Below are positions 26,422 through 35,839 of a DNA stretch of 64,000 nt, piece after piece. Under the pieces are notes generated by a model that did not search any database, was not told where the DNA came from, and saw only the letters and a list, made by a program, of their open reading frames with translations. How positions within the stretch are numbered: the first letter of the stretch is position 1; each line of letters begins with the position of its first letter. Origin of the DNA: Betaproteobacteria bacterium TMED82 (lineage in GTDB: Bacteria > Pseudomonadota > Gammaproteobacteria > Burkholderiales > Burkholderiaceae_A); contig NHEJ01000007.1 in the NCBI GenBank assembly GCA_002170395.1, positions 403,441 through 467,440 of the forward strand, written 5' to 3'. The position numbers were made by a program, and so were the translations under genes.

Positions 26422-27379
26422 ACGACATCTTTTCTAATACTTTAATAGCAATAGTTGTTAATATGGCTGTCAATGGTAGCGCGATTATTAAACCAGTAAA
26501 ACCCATTACCGACCCGAAAAACAGCAGTGCAAATATAACTGCTAAAGGGTGCAAGCCAATTTGTTCCCCTACTAATTTTGGTGTGAGGAAAAACCCCTCT
26601 ATTAATTGACCGAGCGAATAGATGATGATAGTCGCAACAATTCCCATATATAAGCCTAAATCCAATATCCCAGTCAATACAGCTAAAAGGAATGCGATAA
26701 CAAATCCAACATAGGGCAGGAGCAGGAGTATTGCTGAAAAGAGACCCACGGCAAACCAACTCTCATAGCCAATAATGAAAAGGCAACATGTGTAGTAAAG
26801 AGCCATCATACCTATAACTAATAGCTGACCTTTAAAATATAGCTTGAGTTTTTTATCGGCCTGCGCACAGATATCAGAAATATCTTCGCGATAACTCTGC
26901 GGTATTACTTTTATTAGTGTAGCTGTAAACCCGTCCCAATCTTTTAACAGATAATAAACACTGACAGGAATAATAATTAACCAACCTATTATCGTAACTA
27001 TTAAATTTGTGCCACTGACTATGAAAGAAATTATCGTGCTGGAAAATGCGCTTGAATGCCCCTTAATGTGAGCAATAATTTCGCTTTTGAATGTTTCTAT
27101 TTTTTTTAATTCAGAGCCTAACAAGTTTTCAACGATGGGCTTTATTTCGATGTAACCAAAAGAAATCATCTCTGGCAGTCTTTCTTTAAATCGTGCCAAC
27201 TCCCTATCTAATATTGGTAAAGCAAGAATTATCACTCCGCAAAGTATTAATAAGCCAAACATTATCGTCATAATGGTCGAAGCTGCCTTATTATCGATAA
27301 TAGTTCTAATTTTTCGACATATTGGTTCCAGAATGTAAGCAAAGAAAAATGCTGTTAAGAATAAATAAATGATGTCCAT
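26411..27379 (-). CDS. AI-2E family transporter (PerM/YhhQ-like permease)
   Basis: This inner-membrane protein of about 322 residues has around seven hydrophobic segments and the family motif region PYVGFVIAFLLAVLTG. The C-terminal hallmark LVGEQIGLHPLAVIFALLFF is also present. Members export varied substrates; most have not been tested for autoinducer-2. The N-terminus is short: the first helix (IYLFLTAFFFAYILEP) starts almost at once, where many relatives have some 15-20 more residues. The ATG at 27379 is used; a TTG at 27391 adds four residues and overlaps the metZ stop. It is probably co-transcribed with metZ. Confidence 0.85.
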   Translation of the reverse strand: MDIIYLFLTAFFFAYILEPICRKIRTIIDNKAASTIMTIMFGLLILCGVIILALPILDRELARFKERLPEMISFGYIEIKPIVENLLGSELKKIETFKSEIIAHIKGHSSAFSSTIISFIVSGTNLIVTIIGWLIIIPVSVYYLLKDWDGFTATLIKVIPQSYREDISDICAQADKKLKLYFKGQLLVIGMMALYYTCCLFIIGYESWFAVGLFSAILLLLPYVGFVIAFLLAVLTGILDLGLYMGIVATIIIYSLGQLIEGFFLTPKLVGEQIGLHPLAVIFALLFFGSVMGFTGLIIALPLTAILTTIAIKVLEKMSFNF

Positions 27380-27384
27380 TTGCT

Positions 27385-28596
27385 TTAACAACTCAATGAG
27401 TTTTTGAGATCAGAAATCAAATCAGATGCGTCTTCTAATCCAATAGAAAGTCTTATGAGTCCAGAATGTATACCAGCTTTTTCTCTTTCATCCTCGGTTA
27501 TTCTTCCATGAGTAGTAGTAGAGGGGTGGGTGATAGTGGAACGTGAATCACCCAAATTTCCAGTTTTAGAAAATAGCTGTATGTTATCAATAATTTTCCA
27601 AGCTCTATCTTTTAATCCAGTAGACTTTTGACTTTTTATCGAAAACGAAATGATACAACCGGGTTGCGATTGCTGAACTTGCGCCAGAGCATTTTGCGAT
27701 CGAGATAACAACCCAGGAAAAAAAACTTTTTCTACTTCGTTGCAGTTATTAAGCCATTGAGCAATTTTAATTGCAGATTCAGATTGGGCATTCATTCTAA
27801 TTTTTAAAGTCTCAAGTGATTTAAATAGAACCCAAGCATTGAATGAAGATAAACAAGGTCCACAGGTTCGGACTATTCCTCTCAACTTATCAATTAATTC
27901 CTTCCTACCTGCTATCGCTCCACCGAGTACTCTTCCTTGACCGTCTATAAACTTAGTGGCTGAGTGTAAAACAAGGTCGATAGAAAAATTCAAGGGTCTT
28001 TGCAAAGCAGGAGTACAAAGGCAATTGTCAACAATACTAATTATCTTATTTTTTTTTGAAATTTCAGCTATTGATGCTAAATCCGCAATTTCATTGAGCG
28101 GGTTTGAAGGAGTTTCCAAATAAATAATTTTTGTATTGGCATTCACAGCTGACTTCCACTCTTGATTATTAGTGAGTCGCACGTACTTCACTGTGATACC
28201 GTACCTGGGCAATATAGAATTAAATAATTGAATCGTTGCACCAAAAAGACTGGGAGTAGTTAAAATTTCATCACCCGATTTAAGAAACGCGAGACAACAA
28301 CACAAAATGGCTGACATTCCTGAAGAAGTTGAAACACAGTCCTCGGCATTCTCTAAGCAAGCTAAGCGTTTTTCAAACATATCAGTAGAGGGATTCGAAA
28401 ACCTAGAATAAACCATACCGGGATCATCTCCAATAAATCTGCTATGAGCCTCATGGGCTGATTTAAAAACAAAGCTTGAAGTTACATATATACCCTCAGA
28501 GTGCTCCCCTGCTTGAGATCGATAGGACCCAGCTCTCACAGCTTTTGTGGAAAAATTATAGTCCTTCATATTTTTTTTTGTCTTTTTTCTTGGCAT
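27385..28596 (-). CDS. metZ: O-succinylhomoserine sulfhydrylase, MetZ
   Basis: This PLP-dependent Cys/Met metabolism enzyme makes homocysteine from O-succinylhomoserine and sulfide. The 403-residue protein shows the cofactor motif SSGMSA (91-96), the Schiff-base Lys215 in SATK and the MetZ-type N-terminus (EHSEGIYVTSSFVF, 31-44). MetZ is favoured over MetB or MetC by this N-terminal segment, which is a family-level judgement. Two starts are possible, 28596 and an ATG at 28569; neither has a clear ribosome site. It fits with the sulfate-assimilation operon further right, which supplies sulfide. Confidence 0.88.
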   Translation of the reverse strand: MPRKKTKKNMKDYNFSTKAVRAGSYRSQAGEHSEGIYVTSSFVFKSAHEAHSRFIGDDPGMVYSRFSNPSTDMFEKRLACLENAEDCVSTSSGMSAILCCCLAFLKSGDEILTTPSLFGATIQLFNSILPRYGITVKYVRLTNNQEWKSAVNANTKIIYLETPSNPLNEIADLASIAEISKKNKIISIVDNCLCTPALQRPLNFSIDLVLHSATKFIDGQGRVLGGAIAGRKELIDKLRGIVRTCGPCLSSFNAWVLFKSLETLKIRMNAQSESAIKIAQWLNNCNEVEKVFFPGLLSRSQNALAQVQQSQPGCIISFSIKSQKSTGLKDRAWKIIDNIQLFSKTGNLGDSRSTITHPSTTTHGRITEDEREKAGIHSGLIRLSIGLEDASDLISDLKNSLSC

Positions 28597-28931
28597 TTTA
28601 TATACATTGATAATTTAGATGCAATTGCTACTAGCCTTAATTGACTGTTTTTTTTGTTACTTTAACCCCGGTAACTTCAGCAAAACTAACCATTAAACTG
28701 GAAGTTGCTTTTCATTTTCTACAGCTGCATATTTTGACTCTAATACTTACTTCTATTATTCGTTGTGACATCATCTGCTTTCAATAATATCAGATTCATT
28801 GGATTCCAAAAGAAAATTCATATATAACTGTATTCTAAACAAAATATTTATTACTGTTTGGATGTAAGATAAAAAAGTACTGTAAATAGAGTAACGTTAA
28901 AACTATGACCTTTAATAAAAGTTTTTGATGT
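28597..28931. other. 335-bp intergenic region between metZ and rmuC
   Basis: This is the only gene-free stretch longer than 300 bases. It separates divergent metZ (minus) and rmuC (plus), so it must hold promoters for both. It is very AT-rich with poly-T runs. I find no convincing open frame, tRNA, riboswitch or strong hairpin, and no promoter pair good enough to name. Confidence 0.6.
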
Positions 28932-30293
28932 ATGGATAATTTTTTTAATGCAGAAATTTGGATTGTTAACGTGATATTAGCTTTCCTTTCTGGAATTATC
29001 ATCTGCCTTCTTTTTTCGAATTGGTATTGGTCGAGATCACTGAGGGGTCTTGAGAGGAGACTTCTTCAATGCGAAAGTGAATTATTAGCAAGCGAAACCA
29101 AGAATGCTGAGTTTGAAAATATAGGAGAAAAGTATCAATCGTTAGAAACGGAAAAATTGGAGTTAGAAAAAAGTCAAATATTTCTTAAGGAAAAATTAAA
29201 CTCTCAAAAAGAAAAAATGGATTTCTTAGAAAAACAAAAAAGAGAATTTATAGTGGAGACAAAAGCATCACTTGAAAATAGCTTTAAAGGTTTGGCAAGC
29301 GAAATTCTGGAAGAAAAAACTAAGAGTTTTAATCAAACAAACTCTACGCAAATGGAAAATCTTCTGAAACCGATGAAAGAGAGATTTGAGGAATTTAGAA
29401 GTAAGGTCGAAGAGATTCATGTGAGAGATTCTAAGGAGAGAGGTGCTCTTGGTGCAGAACTGAGAGCTTTGAAAGAGTTGAACCTTACTATGAACGACCA
29501 AGCTAGGAGACTTACTCTAGCGTTGAGAAATGAACCAAAGACGAAGGGCAGATGGGGTGAGATGGCACTTGAAAATATTCTTGAAGGTAGTGGTTTAAGG
29601 CCAAATAAGGATTACAAGAAAGAAGTTTCTATGAGATCTTCCTCGGGTAAATATCAGAGGCCGGATATAATCATCTATCTTCCCCAAAACAAGCATCTTG
29701 TGATAGATGCTAAAGTATCGTTAGATTCTTACGAAAGATTAACTAACACTGAAACAGAATTGGAACGTAAAGAGGCCTTAAAGGAATTAGCAGCTGAAAT
29801 AGATAGGAGGATTAAAGAACTATCCGATAGAACTTATTATGATCTTCCAGGATTAAATACACCAGAAGTGGTTTTTATGTTCATTCCACTTGAGGCTGCG
29901 TATATAGAAGTGTTCAAGGCTGACGAATTTTTGGCCCAACGGGCTGTCGACAGCAATGTTTTAATCACTAGTCCTACAACTCTACTCGCTAGCCTTAGAA
30001 TTGTTCACCAGTTATGGCGGTTTGAGGAACAGAATAAAGAACAAGCAAACTTTTACGATAGAGCCGGTAAGATTTACAATAAATTATGCGGTTTTTTGAG
30101 CGACGTTGAGAAAATTGGAGTAAAAATTGAAGAAGTTAAAGCCGTTCATTCAGAGGCTTTAAATAAATTGTTTTTAGGAAAAGGTAATTTGATTGGCCAG
30201 GCAAAACAGTTTGAGAAATTAGGCGTTGTTGCTAAGTCAAAATTACCAGATAGTTTGGTTTCCAAAGCTGACATTGAGCTTCCAGAAAAGTGA
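28932..30293 (+). CDS. rmuC: DNA recombination protein RmuC
   Basis: The RmuC family limits inversions at short inverted repeats and has a restriction-endonuclease-like core. The 453-residue protein has an N-terminal membrane helix (about 11-30), a long coiled coil (about 35-120, with SLETEKLELEKSQIFLKEK) and the RmuC domain. That domain contains KGRWGEMALENILEGSGL (about 208-225), RPDIIIYLP and HLVIDAKVSLDSYERL. The end of the coding region converges with the CYTH gene 22 bases away. Confidence 0.93.
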   Translation: MDNFFNAEIWIVNVILAFLSGIIICLLFSNWYWSRSLRGLERRLLQCESELLASETKNAEFENIGEKYQSLETEKLELEKSQIFLKEKLNSQKEKMDFLEKQKREFIVETKASLENSFKGLASEILEEKTKSFNQTNSTQMENLLKPMKERFEEFRSKVEEIHVRDSKERGALGAELRALKELNLTMNDQARRLTLALRNEPKTKGRWGEMALENILEGSGLRPNKDYKKEVSMRSSSGKYQRPDIIIYLPQNKHLVIDAKVSLDSYERLTNTETELERKEALKELAAEIDRRIKELSDRTYYDLPGLNTPEVVFMFIPLEAAYIEVFKADEFLAQRAVDSNVLITSPTTLLASLRIVHQLWRFEEQNKEQANFYDRAGKIYNKLCGFLSDVEKIGVKIEEVKAVHSEALNKLFLGKGNLIGQAKQFEKLGVVAKSKLPDSLVSKADIELPEK

Positions 30294-30315
30294 AAGGGTC
30301 ATCAATGAAAAGAAA

Positions 30316-31398
30316 CTATTTGCAACACAAAGAACAAAAAAAACCTAACTCAATGTTAAAGTTTAACATTTCTTTTCTAAGAATCATCAATTGATTTTTT
30401 GTTAATTTACGCTTGATAACTGGTTTTGAAAAAATTACTTTTTTGTGGTGTAAACATATTGATGGTCGCCCTTGAGGTGATAATATTTTTCCATATAAAA
30501 GATTTTTTCTTTTTATTAGATTTTTTAGACATGTCCGAGAATAATTGTTTCTGTTGCTGACACACTGAGATAATTTTTGATTGCTGATTGCTTTTATAAT
30601 TTTTATAGTTTCTTTGAGTAGAGATTGTTTGCCAGTTTTACAATACTGGAGGAAAAAATACGATAACTTTTTTTGAATTATATATAAATTTTGAGCCAGT
30701 AGTTTTGTCGGATGTGGTTCAAATACGCTGTTAATCTTATAATGCTCAAATTCTGATGGAGGTATCCCTGCGAGAATAGCCCCCCTAAAGGCCTTGGATT
30801 GAGGTTCAAAAAATAAGTTTGGCGATGCCGTTGCTAATTCAGATGCCAACTGCCAAATTATCAAAGGATCTCCATTAATAAGCTCTATTTCAATCTCTGA
30901 TATTTTTTCCACAGCTTTCCCAGAAAGGATAGTACCTAAATCCAGCGCTAATTCGATTTCACTGCCCCTAAAGGGTAGTGTCCAGGTTTTTCTTTGAACG
31001 TCGACTTTAAAAATTATCTCTAAATCAGTTAAAGTTTTTTGCAGATTAAAGTCAAAATGAATACCTGTTTGAGAAAAGATATCTGTTACTGAGTCGATAT
31101 CTAAGTATTGTTTTGTTACTGGAGCAGCGAATTTTGACTTTATCATTCGAGTCCATTCTTTTCTTCTGTAATGTTTAAATTCAATTTTTAATGTTTGATA
31201 TAGCCTATCCCCTTCTTTTCTCAAGCGTAGGCCTATTCCATTCCGTATTAATGAACAATGAGAATCATCAAAGTATACAGAGTAAAGCTGTACGCTGGGC
31301 ACGGAGACTTGTACACCCTTTAACCTACGCTGTATCCGCGGAATAGAAATATTTCCTCCTATGCAAATTTCATTTTCTATAGTAGATTCCATATTCAT
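30316..31398 (-). CDS. CYTH-domain protein with altered active-site signature
   Basis: The 360-residue protein carries an N-terminal CYTH (triphosphate tunnel) domain, seen as YFDDSHCSLIRNGIGLRLRK (about 43-62), then QTLK, KEWTRMI, and ISEIEIELINGD near 165-176. The N-terminal ExExK signature that normally binds the [17 protein letters not shown] reads ENEIC (Lys replaced by Cys). The C-terminal half (about residues 225-360) is basic and Cys/Lys-rich, and I cannot align it to the CHAD domain found in YgiF-like relatives. Activity as an inorganic triphosphatase is therefore doubtful. It is divergent from the small exported gene at 31422. Confidence 0.75.
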   Translation of the reverse strand: MNMESTIENEICIGGNISIPRIQRRLKGVQVSVPSVQLYSVYFDDSHCSLIRNGIGLRLRKEGDRLYQTLKIEFKHYRRKEWTRMIKSKFAAPVTKQYLDIDSVTDIFSQTGIHFDFNLQKTLTDLEIIFKVDVQRKTWTLPFRGSEIELALDLGTILSGKAVEKISEIEIELINGDPLIIWQLASELATASPNLFFEPQSKAFRGAILAGIPPSEFEHYKINSVFEPHPTKLLAQNLYIIQKKLSYFFLQYCKTGKQSLLKETIKIIKAISNQKLSQCVSNRNNYSRTCLKNLIKRKNLLYGKILSPQGRPSICLHHKKVIFSKPVIKRKLTKNQLMILRKEMLNFNIELGFFCSLCCK

Positions 31399-31421
31399 GG
31401 TTAAATTTAGTTGACAATATT

Positions 31422-31811
31422 ATGTTGATGAAGAAAATCTCAATTGTGCTTTTATTATTGTATCTTACAGTCAATACATCCTATTCCGAGTGGAGAAAAA
31501 ACAGCTCAGACGATGAAGTGGATGTCCTCATCGATTTGGGAAGTGTTAGGTTAGTAGATGATGGTATAAAGAGCATATGGGTTTTAAAAAACTTTAAGGC
31601 AAAGGCTTCAACAATTGGATCTAGGCAATTGAAGCTTGAGATGGACTGCGAATCTGAGGAGATAAGAATAAAAAGAAGGTTTACTTATTCTGGTAAATAT
31701 TTAAGTGGTTTACCAATCAAAGATTATTATAAGACGGAAGAATGGCGTTCAATCGATACGGATTTGCATTTGCGTGGAATATTTGAAAAAATTTGTAAGC
31801 GAGTAAAGTAA
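31422..31811 (+). CDS. Surface-adhesin-E-like exported protein
   Basis: This 129-residue protein has a signal peptide (about residues 1-22, ending TSYS) and a domain with the same order of motifs as the cluster at 24.9-26.4 kb: EWRKNSSDDEVDVLIDLGSV, IWVLKNFK, SRQLKLEMDC, EEWRSI, and a final ICKRVK. It keeps the two cysteines (MDC and IC) of its paralogues. It stands alone between the CYTH gene and the transporter ATPase gene. The start may be the ATG at 31422 or the one at 31428. Confidence 0.7.
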   Translation: MLMKKISIVLLLLYLTVNTSYSEWRKNSSDDEVDVLIDLGSVRLVDDGIKSIWVLKNFKAKASTIGSRQLKLEMDCESEEIRIKRRFTYSGKYLSGLPIKDYYKTEEWRSIDTDLHLRGIFEKICKRVK

Positions 31812-31827
31812 GGTTTTTATTTTCGGT

Positions 31828-32541
31828 TTAGCTGGATTCAAATCTTAGGAATTTGTTAACCTCGTCAGGTTGTTTCTGAGAAAAGAAATTGTGAGCTGAA
31901 CACTTCTGAATTACCCTACCTTTAGAAATGAAAATGATTTCTCCCTGGAGCCTTCTTGCTTGGGCTAAATTATGTGTGGACATGATAACCAACGTTCCGG
32001 CGTGAATGATATTTCTAATTATCGTTTCGATAGAAAAGGTTGATGTTGGGTCCAAGCTTGCAGTAGGCTCGTCTAGAAATAATACTTGAGGTTTTAACAA
32101 GCATGCACGAGCAATTGCTAGTTTTTGCTGTTCACCTTGTGACAATAAATATGCTGGATAATTTAGGTATTTAGTCATTCCCACTTGGGACAGGCTTGCT
32201 TCAATTACTGTAGGCATTATTGTCTTTGAAACTTTTTGTATCTTAAGTACGAATTCTAGATTTTTTTTTACAGACTGACGCAACATAATAGGTCTTTGAA
32301 AAACCATAGTTTGTTGTTTAATTTTTCCTTGTATGAGATTAGTGTTCCACTGTATGGTACCGCTAGTTGGCTTTATTAGGCCATGACATATTCTCATGAG
32401 TACGGTTTTTCCAGCTCCGTTTGCCCCCAATAATATTTTTGGCGTTCCCTTTTCAATTTTTAAATTAATATTTTCTAGAATTAGATTGGTTTGTTTTAAG
32501 TAAGAAACATTCTTTAGTTCCAGTGGAAGTATACTAGCCAT
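31828..32541 (-). CDS. tupC: ABC transporter ATP-binding protein, tungstate type (TupC-like)
   Basis: This 237-residue ATPase has Walker A GANGAGKTV (about residues 38-46), signature LLSQGEQQKL (a variant of LSGGQ) and Walker B VLFLDEPTASLDP. The fold and the adjacent permease identify the tungstate/molybdate TupBC group. LSQGEQQ instead of LSGGQQ is common in this subgroup. It is encoded one base after the permease. No TupA-like binding protein gene is found in the window. Confidence 0.82.
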   Translation of the reverse strand: MASILPLELKNVSYLKQTNLILENINLKIEKGTPKILLGANGAGKTVLMRICHGLIKPTSGTIQWNTNLIQGKIKQQTMVFQRPIMLRQSVKKNLEFVLKIQKVSKTIMPTVIEASLSQVGMTKYLNYPAYLLSQGEQQKLAIARACLLKPQVLFLDEPTASLDPTSTFSIETIIRNIIHAGTLVIMSTHNLAQARRLQGEIIFISKGRVIQKCSAHNFFSQKQPDEVNKFLRFESS

Positions 32542-32542
32542 T

Positions 32543-33223
32543 TTAGATTCTTGCGTACTCTTTAAGTATGTATATAATCATATTCAATAATAAAATAACT
32601 AAAATCAAAATAATACCGAGTGAGATTGCTAGAGTTAGTTCTCCTTTTGATGTTTCAAGGGCTATTGCGGTTGTCATGACGCGCGTTACCCCTTCAATAT
32701 TGCCGCCGACAATGATAACCGCTCCAACTTCAGACAAAGCTCTTCCCAACCCAGCTAGTAATGCCGTAAGTAAAGAAAACTTTGCATCCCAAATTAAGGT
32801 TTTTACAGCTAGCCACTTAGAGGCTCCTAAAGAGGTCAATTGCTCGGAATAGTCCTCCCATAAGTCCTCTATAGTTTGGCGCGCTAACGCAGCAATAATT
32901 GGAAAAATTAAAATAATTTGTGCTATTACCATTGCTTGAGGCGTAAACAAAATCCCCAAATTTCCCAAGGGACCAGCTCGAGAAAGCATCAGATAAACCA
33001 TTAGTCCCACAACAACGGGAGGTAAACCCATAAACGTATTAATAAGAATTATAAGAAATTTTTTTCCAGGAAAAGTAAAGACCACTAAAGATGCGGCAAA
33101 AGGTAGAGCTAGTAAGGTGGAGAAAAAAACTGCTGAAAGACTGATTACCAAGCTTAGGGCAACTATTTGATAAAGAGCAACATCTGATCCTGTAACAAGC
33201 AAATAAACTTGATTTAAATCCAT
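32543..33223 (-). CDS. tupB: ABC transporter permease, tungstate type (TupB-like)
   Basis: This 226-residue permease has about five or six helices. Motifs typical of TupB are FMGLPPVVVGLMVYLMLSRA (about residues 63-82) and the coupling loop SLGASKWLAVKTLIWDAK, followed by GRALSEVGAVIIVGGNI. It would import tungstate together with the ATPase encoded next, if a binding protein is supplied from elsewhere. It lies six bases after glcF in the same orientation, so glcF-tupB-tupC probably form an operon. Confidence 0.85.
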   Translation of the reverse strand: MDLNQVYLLVTGSDVALYQIVALSLVISLSAVFFSTLLALPFAASLVVFTFPGKKFLIILINTFMGLPPVVVGLMVYLMLSRAGPLGNLGILFTPQAMVIAQIILIFPIIAALARQTIEDLWEDYSEQLTSLGASKWLAVKTLIWDAKFSLLTALLAGLGRALSEVGAVIIVGGNIEGVTRVMTTAIALETSKGELTLAISLGIILILVILLLNMIIYILKEYARI

Positions 33224-33229
33224 GAATTG

Positions 33230-34477
33230 TTAGGTTAAATCTTCTGCGAGTACTTCAACCCAATGTTTTACAGCAGAGGCGCTCTTACCTTGTAAATGTG
33301 TAATGCAGCCAATGTTACTTGAGATTACTGTGTCACAATTCAAGTCATTTAATTGTTCCATCTTTTTGTCTCTTAATGAGGTTGAAATATCATGATGAAA
33401 TAGAGAGTAAGTCCCAGCTGATCCACAGCAAATGTGACTATCCTCTTTAGTTTTAAACACTTTATAGCCTAGTTGTTCTAAATTCTTCTCAATTACTCCG
33501 GTTATTTTTAAGCCGTGTTGTAAGGTACAAGGCGGATGGAAAGCTAATTTCGTTCCGTTTTTAAAAACCAGCCTTCCCTTTAATTTTTCTACACAGCTCG
33601 GTAGTATTTCAGAAATATCTTTCGTTATGGCACTTAGAGCTTTTGCTTTTTTTGAATATTTATGATCATTTCGCAGAACTTCCTGAAAGTTTTTTATTTC
33701 AAAGCTGCATGCTGAAGCATCACTTACTATAAAAGCTAATTTTTTTTGTTCAATTAAAGGCCACCAAAGATCGATATTTCTTTTAATATTTTTTATTTGG
33801 CCCTTTGAGTCCGATAGGTGGCCACGAATCGCACCACAGCATTCACTTTTTTTGACTGTAATGACATCAAAACCACAAAATGTAAGGATTTTAGAGGTAG
33901 CTTCGTTAATTGAAGGAATCAAGGATTTTTGGACACAACCCTGAAATAAAAGAACTGTTTGTTTATTGATATTCAGTCCTTGCTCCGAAACAATATTTGT
34001 ATCGTTTACAGCCGAAGTTCGAAGTGGGATTAAAGCCTTTAAGTGAGAAGGAATAAAAAAATGTAGCTTCTTACCGAAGCTAACTGCAATTGAAAAAAGC
34101 TTTGAAAGTAAAAATTCTTTTAAAAAATACTTAAATATTTGATGTTGGATTGTACCTTTTACTTGACTATCTACGATGCTTTTTCCGATCTTGTAGAGCT
34201 TTCCATATTTGACTCCACTTGGACAAGTTGTTTCACAATTTCGGCATTGCAGACATCTGTCTAAATGTAGTTTTGTTTCAGTCGTAGGAGTTCCCCCTTC
34301 AAGTATTTCTTTTATAAGAGTGATTCTACCCCTTGGGCTATCTCTTTCATCTCCCAATAAATTAAAAGTTGGGCAAGTTGAGTTGCAGAAACCACAATGC
34401 ACACAACTTTTTATCAAATCAGCCGCAGTTTTTGCATTTTTTTTAGACTTAAACTCAGGTGCTAGTCTTATATCCAC
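33230..34477 (-). CDS. glcF: Glycolate oxidase iron-sulfur subunit, GlcF-like
   Basis: This 415-residue protein has two N-terminal [4Fe-4S] motifs, CVHCGFCNSTCP (about residues 25-36) and CLQCRNCETTCP (about 75-86). Two CCG (DUF224/heterodisulfide-reductase-like) domains follow, with ECCGAIRGH and HICCGSAGTYS. This is the plan of GlcF, the electron-transfer subunit of glycolate oxidase. The partners GlcD and GlcE are not in the window, so the physiological complex is uncertain and could be another FAD-linked oxidase. Confidence 0.88.
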   Translation of the reverse strand: MDIRLAPEFKSKKNAKTAADLIKSCVHCGFCNSTCPTFNLLGDERDSPRGRITLIKEILEGGTPTTETKLHLDRCLQCRNCETTCPSGVKYGKLYKIGKSIVDSQVKGTIQHQIFKYFLKEFLLSKLFSIAVSFGKKLHFFIPSHLKALIPLRTSAVNDTNIVSEQGLNINKQTVLLFQGCVQKSLIPSINEATSKILTFCGFDVITVKKSECCGAIRGHLSDSKGQIKNIKRNIDLWWPLIEQKKLAFIVSDASACSFEIKNFQEVLRNDHKYSKKAKALSAITKDISEILPSCVEKLKGRLVFKNGTKLAFHPPCTLQHGLKITGVIEKNLEQLGYKVFKTKEDSHICCGSAGTYSLFHHDISTSLRDKKMEQLNDLNCDTVISSNIGCITHLQGKSASAVKHWVEVLAEDLT

Positions 34478-34667
34478 AGTAATAAAGATACCTCAGCATG
34501 TAGTTATTTCGGATAGACAAAGTCTACCATTAATATTTTTTGTTCTGAACTTCTTATAAATTAATAATATGTTGTTATCATCAATGAAAGAAATTAATAT
34601 TAAGAAAATTTTATTTAGGATTGTACGAAATATGTGTACTAGCAGAGTATAGGGGAAAAAAGCTGAA

Positions 34668-35039
34668 ATGAAAGTTTATTACATTTGTTTCTTGAGTATT
34701 TTAGTCTACTTTAACACTGTCTTGAATGTAAAGGCTGAAGGGACGACCGGCTTGGAATTTGGAATCTGTGTAGATGAATCAGATTGTAAGAGATGTATAG
34801 AACGTTTCAAGCTTTCCTTTTGGAGTGATTTTGAAGAGCGTAGAGTGGTAGCGATTGGTTCTGATAAGGGAGGAAAAGCTATTTGGAGAGAATATCAAGG
34901 TTGTCAAATGGAGGATGCTACCAATTGGAGATGCTCTGGCTTCCATGGCGATTATGTTTCGAGATCAGGGGATATAAAACTGGAGTCAAATTCTAAGACT
35001 GTTTACCACCTCAGAAAGTTAAAAATATGCAATTTTTGA
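34668..35039 (+). CDS. Small exported cysteine-containing protein, unknown
   Basis: This 123-residue protein has a signal peptide (about residues 1-23, ending NVKA). The mature part has six cysteines, three close together (CVDESDCKRC). It does not match the adhesin-E-like pattern of the other small exported proteins here. It is divergent from glcF across 190 bases and convergent with the following gene. I do not recognise the family; disulfide-stabilised periplasmic location is inferred. Confidence 0.55.
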   Translation: MKVYYICFLSILVYFNTVLNVKAEGTTGLEFGICVDESDCKRCIERFKLSFWSDFEERRVVAIGSDKGGKAIWREYQGCQMEDATNWRCSGFHGDYVSRSGDIKLESNSKTVYHLRKLKICNF

Positions 35040-35070
35040 AATTAAATTTTAGCGTCCACTAAAGTTTTTT

Positions 35071-35823
35071 TCAACGTGAATCAATAATCTTTAAAATGGA
35101 GTCAATTTTGCTTTTTACGATTTTTACTGAAGCTACGTTTTCTGAGTGAAGTGGGCCATTTTTCCATAGTAAATGCAAGTCCTTTAGTTGACTTTTGAGA
35201 GAATCCTTATCTTCAATAGTTACCTTTGAAGCATGAGACCGAGCAACTTTAATGAATCCCCAAGCATCCTGATACTCCCCTAATTCAAGTATCTTCCTTT
35301 CTTCAGAGACTGCGATGCTATATTCATCAAGTACGGTTTCTAGCAAAAAAACAATTATTCTGTCACTTTCCCCATCAACTTTAGCAGCTAGATCATTTAA
35401 ATTACTTGCTGCCTCATCAAGTAATTTTGAAATTTCAGTTGCGGCAACATTTTGTCTTAATGATTCAGAAACCTGTTCAAAAACATGTTTTTTTAAACCT
35501 AATTTCTCTAATCCTACTCTCTCCTCTTTATGCGTTTCAGATATTGGATGTAATAAATGCTTTGCAGCCATTTGTAGTTCGCCCAGCCTGTATAACTCGA
35601 GACCTACTTCAACATGCCCAGTCATGAAAGCTAATCGATTTTCTATTCGCAGAGCACCCATAGGGAGCATTTTGTCGTGTTTAGCAAGAATTATTTCGCT
35701 CCTTGCACTCGCCTCATTTAATGAAAAAAAGCTAGCTATGATTAGGAAAATTAATTGCTTACTGCACTTACTTAACTTCATATTACTAAAGGAAGAAAAA
35801 AATAATAGGGTTGATGTTTTCAT
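35071..35823 (-). CDS. Exported helical protein of unknown function
   Basis: The product is about 250 residues, with a hydrophobic export signal ending near NEASARSE and a mature part that is almost wholly helical. Repeated patterns such as GHVEVGLELYRLGELQMAAK suggest helical bundle or repeat architecture. The longest frame begins at 35925 inside the upstream acyltransferase gene. The ATG at 35823 is preferred because GAGGA lies about ten bases before it and it directly follows the acyltransferase stop. The family is not recognised. Confidence 0.6.
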   Translation of the reverse strand: MKTSTLLFFSSFSNMKLSKCSKQLIFLIIASFFSLNEASARSEIILAKHDKMLPMGALRIENRLAFMTGHVEVGLELYRLGELQMAAKHLLHPISETHKEERVGLEKLGLKKHVFEQVSESLRQNVAATEISKLLDEAASNLNDLAAKVDGESDRIIVFLLETVLDEYSIAVSEERKILELGEYQDAWGFIKVARSHASKVTIEDKDSLKSQLKDLHLLWKNGPLHSENVASVKIVKSKIDSILKIIDSR

Positions 35824-35839
35824 AGTTTTTTGTTCCTCG

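Noticed and set aside
28597-28931. tRNA or small RNA in the metZ-rmuC gap
   Set aside because: No cloverleaf, T-loop consensus or strong stem-loop could be found in this AT-rich stretch.
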